A program made the position numbers and the translations under genes. Positions 7,992 through 14,335 of a stretch of DNA of 19,354 nucleotides are shown here, piece by piece. Each line of letters begins with the position of its first letter. Within the stretch, counting starts at the first letter, position 1. The stretch spans positions 1-19,354 of the forward strand of contig JAIVFJ010000611.1 in the NCBI GenBank assembly GCA_025765615.1, in the 5' to 3' direction. Below the pieces are notes generated by a model. It was not told where the DNA came from. It ran no database searches and saw only the letters and a program-made list of their open reading frames with translations. Source of the stretch: Zopfochytrium polystomum. Its lineage: Eukaryota > Chytridiomycota > Chytridiomycetes > Chytridiales > Chytridiaceae.

Positions 7992-9406
7992 TCACCCCAC
8001 AACCACTCGGCACTTTGCCTTCTTCTCCAGCGCCTGCTTCGCGACGGCCACGTCGACGTGCTTGACGCCTACGTAGTCCGTGTCGAACGACGAAACGACA
8101 AAGACCGACACCTTCGCGTCCGCCAGCGTCCCCGTCAGCTTGCCCATCACCCCCGTCTGGTACGCCGGCAGCGGGCCTTCGACCCGGAAGAACCGCCACC
8201 CTGCTTCCACCGACAACCACGACGGGTGCCCGCCGCCGCCGCCATCGCCGTGGTTGCTACTGCTGCCGTCGATGCTGTGCTGCGCCGCCTCGAGCGACGT
8301 AAAGTCCGTCGCGCCGGATTTGACCAGCGAGGATGGAAGGACCAGGGAGAGCTCCTTTGGCGTCCGCGTGAACGACACAAGCTCATGCGGGTACTCGCTG
8401 CCGTCGGCGGCGGTCGCCAGCCCGGCCAACTGCGCCGTGAGAAAGTTGGTCGCCTCCGTCGCCGTCGCCGGGTCCGTCAGCGCAGAGGGTGGGATCTGGC
8501 ACAGCGAAAACTTCGTCGGGAGCAGCGTCACCGTCAGCGGGTCCTGCTGCGCTGCCGCCGCCGTTGCGGTCGTCTTCCGCCCGGGGGTCCCCGTAATGGG
8601 ATTGGCCGCGGCAGCGGCGGCGGCAGCAGCGGCGACGGCAGCCGTCACGACGGTACCGTCTTGCGCGTAGACGCCGCCCTCCGTGACCACGGCGGCAATC
8701 TCCGCCAGAAGCCCGCACGGCATGTTCTTCTTCCCCCTGCACCGCTTGCCAAAGCTGTTGACCGTCATCTTCCCGACGCGCTCCAGGAACGCCTCGCGCT
8801 GCCCGCGCCAGTGCTCGAGGAAGCACGTCGCGATCGGCACCGTCCGCAGGTAGAACTGCCGGTCCGCCTCCTCCAGCGACTTTTTGTCCGCGTTGGCAAA
8901 CTCGTCGTACAGCTCCAGCACGGCTGTTAGCAGGTCCGCGGGCGTTTTCGCGGCGTTGACGCGCGCCGCGAAGCGAGGCGATTCGAGCCGCCCCGTCGCC
9001 GCTTCGGGGCTGGGGTCGTCGGGTCAACCGGGATGTCGCCTCCGATGTCGGCGATGAATGCGGCGGCGGCGGCGTCCGTTTCGTCCGTGTCGACGAAGCC
9101 GTCGGACTCGATGGACATCAGTCGGTGCTGGTGGGTTGGGTCCGGGGCTGGGCCTAAGTGGGCGAGGGTCGCGTTGAGGCCATCCAAGGCCGAGTCCAGG
9201 GCTGCGGGCAGGTCGGTGAGAAATTCGACTTCTTGCCGCTGGCGCTTCAAGGGCAGCATGTCGAGGGACGGGTCGTCCTCGTGGCCGTTGTCATGTTCGT
9301 GGTGGTGGTGGTGATGGTGGTGGTGGTGTTGGTGGTCATAGTCACCAGCAGCGGCGGCGGCGGCCACGGCCGAGCTGAGGAGATCGTCGGAGGTGGGGTC
9401 GTCCAT
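7992..9406 (-). CDS. ACT-domain (CASTOR/ACT_7-type) protein with long N-terminal extension; one frame break
   Basis: The ATG at 9406 (context AACAACAATGG) begins a frame with poly-Ala, a ten-His tract (residues 27-36), then LPLKRQRQEVEFLTDLPAAL and an acidic Ala-rich part. At about 9015-9022 the frame must change; one missing base, probably a C, restores reading into a conserved-looking segment (LESPRFAARVNAA, DEFANADKKSLEEADRQFYL, FLEHWRGQREAFLERVGKM). The last 180 residues match the two-part ACT family that includes CASTOR arginine sensors: LTVTLLPTKFSLCQIPP, then VSFTRTPKELSLVLP, then RFFRVEGPLPAYQTGVMGKL and VSVFVVSSFDTDYVGV. That module usually binds an amino acid or similar ligand; which one is not evident here. 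Total about 471 residues, against about 130 for the bare bacterial domain. The middle domain is not recognised. Confidence 0.75.
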
Positions 9407-9496
9407 TGTTGTTCTTGACGTGGATCTGGCGAGGAGAATGGATCGGTTGGTGGGGTGGCCATAGGTGAGGGTTGGACGTGGAAGGTCGAAAGCGGT

Positions 9497-9527
9497 AAGG
9501 AAGGAAGGAAGGAAGGAAGGGAAGGAA
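9497..9527. repeat. (GGAA)n microsatellite
   Basis: About seven GGAA/GGGAA units, about 90-120 bases upstream of the ACT gene start codon, probably in its promoter or leader. Confidence 0.9.
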
Positions 9528-9695
9528 GGGGCAGAGTGTTAGTTCTATGAGAAGTCGGGGGGGATCTTTGAGCGAAGCAACGCAAGCAAGCAGGGTGCAG
9601 TTGGTTGAGTTGGTTGTTGATGATGGTTCAGTTTGGTACGATGGCGACGGATGGTGGGAAGGATGGATGGGATGGTACGGGGAGGGCGATGGTTG

Positions 9696-9731
9696 ATGGG
9701 TACGGGGTACGGGGTACGGGGTACGGGTACG
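9696..9731. repeat. TACGGGG tandem repeat (G-quadruplex candidate)
   Basis: Five G-runs of 3-4 separated by TAC: GGG-TAC-GGGG-TAC-GGGG-TAC-GGGG-TAC-GGG. This meets the usual G-quadruplex pattern on the plus strand, which is the template strand of the minus-strand ACT gene. It lies about 290-325 bases upstream of that ATG. Confidence 0.8.
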
Positions 9732-10297
9732 GACGGCGGTCGGGTTTACCAGCCAATGTGGGAGGACAAAATTTGTGATTTTTGATGGTGCGTTTGCTGG
9801 TCGTTGTCAGCTGATCTGAAACCGATACCGGCGTCGCGCGACGCAGCCCGTTTACACCAAACACCGTTGTGCACTAAAATGCAGCAGTAACATTGAAAAA
9901 AAAAACAAAAAAACATTGCACGTGTACATGCAAAAAAATTAAGGAATTGCAGACTGGGTAGAACCTTTTTAACCCGTCCCCGTCCGCTTGGGGCAGCAAG
10001 TGCCACCTTCTTCAGCTTACCAACAGGGCGGGCTCGAAAATGTATCTGTTGTTATTGTGGTCGCTGACCTGGCCACAGGAGAGTGAGGTTCAGGAGGGCG
10101 GCTGGTGTGGAGAGGGAAATTTAGGGGGTTGGGGGATTGGCATAACTTTGGGAGTGCTAGGGATACTTTGTGGACTAGGCATAGTAGGGTTGAAACACCC
10201 CCTAGACAACAGCCCAATAAACCTAGTTTTAGCCGTTTTAGCCTATCATTTGCTCTCCCTCGCTCTTGGGCCAGGATCCCAGGGTCAAAGGAGTGAG

Positions 10298-10556
10298 TGT
10301 TTTTAGACACGGCAGGACAGGGCAAGGCAGACAAGGAACTGAGAGGAGGGATGATTGTATTGTAAACAAAAATTCACTTGAGGGATGGGACAGGTCCCCC
10401 ATTCCCCCATTTATACCTATTGAGAGTCTTCTTTGTCAAGACTACAAGAAATTCCAGAAAGTACAAGTAATAATCCAACATGATACCAATAATACCAATC
10501 ACAACAACAAGAAGAGTCAAAAAGGCAAAGAAGGTTCCAGAGGGTGATTCATAAGA
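10298..10556 (-). repeat. Diverged solo LTR of the same retrotransposon family
   Basis: It aligns from end to end with the LTRs of elements A and B in the minus orientation. It keeps the GGCAGGACAGGGCAAGG block, AATTCACTTGAGGGATGGG, a TATA-region remnant (ATTTATACC), the TTCCAGAAAG block and the terminal GGGTGATTCATAA. It carries many substitutions and small gaps and has none of the tandem 35-bp units seen in the other LTRs. The inner coding part is absent. No clear 5-bp target duplication remains. Confidence 0.8.
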
Positions 10557-10810
10557 TAAACTCACTGATAAACTCAGCTTTTTCATCAAGTCTTCTGTCA
10601 TCACCAGTGGTTTAATTGTATCACCAATCTGCGCTGTTAGGCGGAACTGACTGGTTAGCAGCAAGAGGAACAAGACGGCCCCGAACCTAATGTGACTGTC
10701 AGTTATCGTTCTCACGATGCCCATGGGAGAGTGAACCACCGCCAATGCAGACCTGGGAGCTGGCTTGGCTTGATGACAAATACTCCAAGTATTAAGTGGA
10801 ACAGAAACCC
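10557..10810. other. Short flank between solo LTR and element B
   Basis: About 250 bases not related to the LTRs. On the minus strand they contain two overlapping frames with hydrophobic residues (one includes AVLFLLLLTSQFRLTAQ), which might be a remnant of a membrane protein gene cut by insertions. No family recognised. Confidence 0.3.
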
Positions 10811-10815
10811 AGTGT
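10811..10815. repeat. Target-site duplication of element B (AGTGT), one side
   Basis: AGTGT immediately before the LTR end at 10816, matched by AGTGT at 17856-17860. Confidence 0.9.
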
Positions 10816-11065
10816 TGTCAGGAACAGGGCAGGACAGGACAAGGCAGACAAGGAACTGAGAGGAGTGATGATTGTATTGGAAACAATAATTCACTTGAGG
10901 GATGGGACAGGTCCCCCATCCCCCTTTTATACCTTTTGAGGGTCTTCCTTGTCAAGACTCAAAGAAAGTTCCAGAAAGAGCAATTAGTAATACAATGATA
11001 CCAATGATACCAATGACAACAAGACAAGTCAGGAAAGCAAAGAAGGTTCCAGAAAGTTCCACAAG
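10816..11065 (-). repeat. 3' LTR of element B, distal part (promoter side, R/U5)
   Basis: Minus-strand LTR from its terminal TGACA inward. It matches the 5' LTR of B at 17457-17705 except for three single-base indels. It stops at ACAAG (11061-11065), which is the target duplication of element A; the rest of this LTR resumes at 13925. Confidence 0.92.
11061..11065. repeat. Target-site duplication of element A (ACAAG), left
   Basis: ACAAG just before the 5' LTR of A; repeated at 13925-13929. The empty site is preserved in the other LTR of B, where AAAGTTCCACAAGGTTCC runs uninterrupted at 17693-17710. Confidence 0.95.
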
Positions 11066-11082
11066 TGTTATGAATCACCCTC

Positions 11083-11146
11083 TGGAAACCTCTGGAACCT
11101 TCTAGAACATTCCTTCATGGAACCTTCTGGAACCTTCTGGAACCTC
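11083..11146 (+). promoter_or_regulatory. Distal heat-shock-element array in the 5' LTR of A
   Basis: Two runs of four and five consecutive pentamers (GGAACCTTCTAGAACATTCC, then GAACCTTCTGGAACCTTCTG) separated by a spacing slip at TTCATGGAA. Confidence 0.7.
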
Positions 11147-11211
11147 CTTTGCTTTCCTGACTTGTCTTGTTGTCATTGGTATCATTGGTATCATTGTATT
11201 ACTAATTGCTC

Positions 11212-11226
11212 TTTCTGGAACTTTCT
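11212..11226 (+). promoter_or_regulatory. TATA-proximal heat-shock element in the 5' LTR of A
   Basis: TTTCTGGAACTTTCT is a perfect three-pentamer site 33 bases upstream of the TATA box at 11260. Confidence 0.7.
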
Positions 11227-11259
11227 TTGAGTCTTGAGACAAGGAAGACTCTCAAAGGG

Positions 11260-11267
11260 TATAAAAG
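11260..11267 (+). promoter_or_regulatory. TATA box of element A
   Basis: TATAAAAG, followed by a G-rich segment; RNA start expected about 30-37 bases downstream. Confidence 0.75.
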
Positions 11268-11377
11268 GGGGATGGGGGACCTGTCCCATCCCTCAGGTGA
11301 ATTATTGTTTCCAATACAATCATCACTCCTCTCAGTTCCTTGTCTGCCTTGCCCTGTCCTGCCATGTTCCTGACATC

Positions 11378-11388
11378 ATAATTCACTT
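11378..11388 (+). other. Primer-binding site of element A (self-priming type)
   Basis: ATAATTCACTT begins 3 nt after the 5' LTR end. It is complementary to the segment at 11295-11305 (AGGTGAATTAT), with one position that would be a G-U wobble in RNA. No standard tRNA 3'-end complement such as TGG is seen next to the LTR. Confidence 0.6.
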
Positions 11389-11415
11389 CACCCTCTCCTA
11401 CTACTCTCTGCCATC

Positions 11416-12190
11416 ATATCTGACCCAAACAAGACCTTCCCTTCCAAGCCTTGATGGACCAATTACAAGCCCTTTCAAGACAGACACACCAACTTCAAGA
11501 ACAAGTCCTTCACCAGCAGCACCAGCTTCAACAACTTCACCAAAAAGAACTTCAAGCTCTTCCCCTGCCCCAAGCCAACCAAGCAAGAGAGCCCAAGGTT
11601 CCCAGCCCTGACAAGTTCACTGGGCTGGCCAAAGACCTCAGGAACTTTATGGCCACTGTGGAGAATGTCATCCTTCTCCAACCTTCAAGATTTCCAAGTG
11701 AGCAAGTCAAGGTTCTCTTCACAAGCACCCTCCAGTCTGGTCAAGCTCAATCATGGTACAGATCTCTCCCAAGCACACCCACCACCCTGCAAGAGCTCTG
11801 GAAGAGCTCTGGGAGAGGCTGGAAGCTACCTTTGGTGACCCCTACACATCTTGGACAGCAAGATCCAAGCTCAAGCATATCAAGCAAGGAAAGCAATCTT
11901 GTGTGGCCTACACCAACCAATTCAAGCAACTAGCCAGAGACTCTGGATACAATGATGCAGCTCTGATGGAGCTGTACCATCATGGTCTCCATGAGTCCAT
12001 CCAAGACATGCTCTCCCAGTCTCTGCACATCCCTGAGACCTTGGAAGAGTACATTCTCCTTGCCATCAAGATTGACAACAGACCCAGGTCCAGGCTCACT
12101 GAGGGGCAATTCCCTGGACCCTCCTCCAAGCTGCCCCTGTTTCATCACCACCACCAGCACCACAAACACCTCAGATTCCAAGCCCCACCA
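11416..12190 (+). pseudogene. Broken gag of element A
   Basis: The start codon that is ATG in element B is ATA here (11416-11418), and a nearby 4-nt length difference breaks the frame before a second ATG. A Gln-rich coiled region (LHQKELQALPLPQANQAREP) leads into a Retrotrans_gag capsid region (FTGLAKDLRNFMATVENV, then after a frame shift near 11750-11800 ERLEATFGDPYTSWTARSKL and YTNQFKQLARDSGYN). The zinc-knuckle segment present in B is missing: 233 bp are deleted at about 12083. Capsid and nucleocapsid form the particle that packages the element's RNA; this copy cannot make them. Confidence 0.85.
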
Positions 12191-12540
12191 ACTCACCATG
12201 GATGTCAAGGTTCAACTCTCACCCAAGTCAACCATCACAACCAAGGCCCTTTTCAACTCTGGATCATCCTGCAACATCATTGATGCCACCCTTGCCAAGT
12301 CTTGTGCCATTCCCACCATCAAGAAATCCACACCCCTCAAGGTCCACTTTGCCAATCATGCTCTGTTCAAGGAAATCGGCCATGAAACCAAGCTAAACCT
12401 TCACATCCAAGACTTTCCACCATCCATGGTCAACCTGGAAGTATTGGATCTTGGCTCACCCACATTCTCTGTCATCCTGGGGTTACCATGACTGCAAGCC
12501 CAGAACCCTGCCATTGATTGGGTCACTGGTCAAGTCCAAC
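12191..12540 (+). pseudogene. Retropepsin-like protease segment of element A
   Basis: Reads MDVKVQLSPKSTITTKALF, then NSGSSCNIIDA, and ends in FSVILGLP followed by TGA at 12489-12491 where B has TGG (Trp). The layout is that of a Ty3/gypsy aspartic protease, with the flap region and the ILGLPWL-type C-terminal motif. The catalytic triplet expected as D-S/T-G is N-S-G, the Asn codon being at 12255-12257. The residue after NSG and the IID motif fit the family. Without the Asp, proteolysis is not expected. Confidence 0.8.
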
Positions 12541-12639
12541 CTCCACCAATTGGAACAGTCACCCAAAACTCAAGTCAAGCCTCCAAGTCTCATGCTCTCA
12601 AGTCCCTGATTCAAGGTTCTCAGCCTAGTATCCAAGGTC

Positions 12640-12950
12640 AACCACAAATGACAGCTCCAGTATCAGCCTGCAGCTCACAGATCCCAGCAAAGATTCAAGT
12701 TTCACAGTTCACAGTTCATAGTCAAGATTCCAGTACAGCTCATAGAGCTCACAGTCATGGCCAAGTCTGTAGTTCACAGAACCCACAGTCAAAGATTCAA
12801 GTACCACAGTTCACAGTCCAAATTCAAGATTCAAGCTCCACAGCTCACAGCCTTTGCCAAGAACAGAACCCTCAGTCAAAGATTCAAGAATCACAGTTCC
12901 CAGTCAACAATTCAAGCCCCACTGCTGATGAGCACAGAAGGACAGACCTT
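12640..12950 (+). repeat. Degenerate tandem repeat linker of element A
   Basis: Three units of about 29-34 residues (87-102 bp), each starting KIQ-x-x-QF-x-V and continuing with QDSS and TAH motifs and QNPQS. It sits between protease and integrase, where reverse transcriptase and RNase H should be. Composition is Gln/Ser-rich. Confidence 0.75.
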
Positions 12951-13009
12951 GCACCTGAAGGGGGAGATGGTTTCACCCCCACAATCCAAGACACACCTTT
13001 CACTGCTTC

Positions 13010-13614
13010 CTGACCGTGTGTGGGCCCATGCTATTTCCAAGGACCCCAAGCCTCACAAGATTCAAATCAGCCAAGAAGAGGAAAAACTTGAGATACTCAA
13101 GACAAGGCATGATGCAGCAACAGCTGGACACCCACGAGAGCACAAGATATATGAGCTTGTTTCCAGAGACTTTTACTGGCCAGGCATGAGGAAGAACTTG
13201 CAGACCAAAAGACCAAGTCCCAAGCTAGACAACCTCAAGTTGGGACCTTTCAAGATCTTGGAGCAAATCAATCCAGTCACCTTCAAGCTGGATCTCCCTG
13301 CATCCATGAAGATCCACCCAGTTTCCCATGTCAGCCTTTTGGAGAAGTTTGTGGCCAATTCCATTCCAGGCAGAGTTGTTCCTCCTCCTCCTCCAGTTGA
13401 GGTAGAAGGTGAAGAGGAATTTGAGGTTGAACAAATCTTGGATGCCAAGTGGTTTGGAAGGACGCTCAAGTTCCTTGTTAAGTGGAAAGGTTACTCAGAT
13501 GCTGACAACACCTGGGAACCTGAGTCAAACCTCACTCACTGCCAAGACCTTCTGCTCAAGTTCAAGACCAGGTACCCCACCAAGTTGCAGAAGAGGCCTA
13601 AAAGGGGGAGATGA
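13010..13614 (+). pseudogene. Integrase remnant with chromodomain of element A
   Basis: The frame carries the His pair of the integrase zinc-binding region (RHDAATAGHPREHKIYEL) and RDFYWPGMRK. It then jumps directly to the C-terminal part ([31 protein letters not shown]), with no Cys pair and no DDE core. A Pro/Glu linker leads to a chromodomain at about 13414-13575 (EFEVEQILD, FLVKWKGYSDADNTWEPESN). The frame ends RPKRGR and TGA at 13612-13614. The jump lies at an 8-bp sequence, TGAGGAAG (13187-13194), that occurs twice in B. The chromodomain looks intact, but the enzyme cannot be active. Confidence 0.88.
13600..13614 (+). other. Polypurine tract of element A
   Basis: AAAAGGGGGAGATGA directly abuts the 3' LTR; it overlaps the last codons and TGA stop of the chromodomain frame. 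This is the usual plus-strand primer site. Confidence 0.75.
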
Positions 13615-13924
13615 TGTTATGAATCACCCTCTGGAAACCTCTGGAACCTTCTAGAACATTCCTTCATGGAACCTTCTGGAACCTTCTGGAACCTCCTTTG
13701 CTTTCCTGACTTGTCTTGTTGTCATTGGTATCATTGGTATCATTGTATTACTAATTGCTCTTTCTGGAACTTTCTTTGAGTCTTGAGACAAGGAAGACTC
13801 TCAAAGGGTATAAAAGGGGGATGGGGGACCTGTCCCATCCCTCAGGTGAATTATTGTTTCCAATACAATCATCACTCCTCTCAGTTCCTTGTCTGCCTTG
13901 CCCTGTCCTGCCATGTTCCTGACA
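13615..13924 (+). repeat. 3' LTR of element A
   Basis: 310 bp, apparently identical to 11066-11375. It begins directly after the TGA stop codon of the chromodomain frame and the polypurine tract. Its TATA box is at 13809-13816. Confidence 0.95.
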
Positions 13925-13929
13925 ACAAG
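13925..13929. repeat. Target-site duplication of element A (ACAAG), right
   Basis: ACAAG just after the 3' LTR of A; matches 11061-11065. Confidence 0.95.
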
Positions 13930-13979
13930 GTTCCATGAAGGAATGTTCTAGAAGGTTCCGGAAGGTTCCATGAAGGAAT

Positions 13980-14024
13980 GTTCTAGAATGTTCCAGAAGG
14001 TTCCAGAAGGTTCCAGAAGGTTCC
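13980..14024 (-). promoter_or_regulatory. Heat-shock-element array in the 3' LTR of B
   Basis: Nine consecutive nTTCn/nGAAn pentamers without a gap, embedded in a longer array from 13930 to about 14095. Confidence 0.7.
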
Positions 14025-14112
14025 ATGAAGGAATGTTCTAGAAGGTTCCGGAAGGTTCCATGAAGGAATGTTCTAGAAGGTTCCAGAGGTTTCCAGAGGG
14101 TGATTCATAACA

Positions 14113-14127
14113 TCATCTCCCCCTTTT
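14113..14127 (-). other. Polypurine tract of element B
   Basis: Same AAAAGGGGGAGATGA on the minus strand, abutting the 3' LTR at 14112. Confidence 0.75.
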
Positions 14128-14335
14128 AGGCCTCTTCTGCAACTTGGTGGGGTACCTGGTCTTGAACTCGAGCAGAAGGTCTTGGCAGTGAGTGAGGTTT
14201 GACTCAGGCTCCCAGGTGTTGTCAGCATCTGAGTAACCTTTCCACTTAACAAGGAACTTGAGTGTTCTTCCAAACCACTTGGCATCCAAGATTTGTTCAA
14301 CCTCAAATTCCTCTTCACCTTCTACCTCACTCAAC
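14113..14335 (-). pseudogene. Chromodomain end of the element B polyprotein
   Basis: Chromodomain at about 14150-14310 with the same motifs as in A (VEQILDAKWFG, LVKWKGYSDADNTWEPES). The Pro-rich linker of A is altered here by indels. Ends RPKRGR and TGA at 14113-14115. Its first aromatic position is Phe, followed by the Trp and Tyr of KWKGY, so a methyl-lysine-binding cage is plausible. Confidence 0.85.

Larger units (their letters stand above)
9407..10297. other. Spacer upstream of the ACT gene
   Basis: Holds the promoter of the minus-strand ACT gene, a GGAA repeat (9497-9527) and a TACGGGG repeat (9696-9731), then A-rich DNA around 9890-9950. An 88-codon plus frame at 10040-10306 has hydrophobic stretches but no recognisable family. 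Confidence 0.5.
11066..11375 (+). repeat. 5' LTR of element A
   Basis: 310 bp, TG...CA ends. U3 holds two heat-shock-element arrays (11083-11146 and 11212-11226) and two ATTGG (CCAAT-box) motifs; the TATA box is at 11260; the predicted RNA start is near 11295; R and U5 follow to TGACA at 11375. Confidence 0.95.
11066..13924 (+). mobile_element. Element A: internally deleted chromovirus-type retrotransposon, nested in the 3' LTR of B
   Basis: 2859 bp bounded by two 310-bp LTRs (TGTTATGAATC to GTTCCTGACA) that look identical by eye, with ACAAG target duplications. The inside carries broken Gag, a protease-like segment, a tandem-repeat linker, a remnant of the integrase N-terminal zinc-binding region, the integrase C-terminal part and a chromodomain. 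It lacks reverse transcriptase, RNase H, the Gag zinc knuckle and the integrase catalytic core. Identical LTRs with a wrecked interior indicate recent copying by proteins supplied from another element. It keeps the cis signals: TATA box, primer-binding site, polypurine tract and LTR ends. Confidence 0.95.
13925..14112 (-). repeat. 3' LTR of element B, proximal part (U3 with tandem heat-shock-element units)
   Basis: Continuation of the split LTR: starts with the duplicated ACAAG and runs to the LTR start (complement of TGTTATGAATCACC) at 14112. It contains four copies of a motif with ATGAAGGAATGTTCTAGA in units of about 35 or 55 bp. The whole 3' LTR of B is about 433 bp. Confidence 0.92.

Noticed and set aside
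7655..8076. ORFs starting after the A-rich tract
   Set aside because: Two different frames are open, neither has a recognisable motif, and one runs into the antisense of the ACT gene.
7911..8930. 339-codon plus-strand ORF
   Set aside because: Antisense shadow of the ACT gene: Arg/His/Pro-rich and without motifs, while the minus strand shows clear ACT-family conservation.
10040..10306. 88-codon hydrophobic ORF, possible small membrane protein
   Set aside because: No conserved motif, no promoter evidence, and its end runs into the solo LTR.
13751..14026. ORFs reading NLLEHSRTFLHGTF-type repeats
   Set aside because: Pure translations of the LTR tandem units; no gene.
13930..14095. CRISPR-like or satellite repeat array
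   Set aside because: Repeated units have no unique spacers of equal length and lie inside an LTR; the 5-bp alternation fits HSF sites instead.
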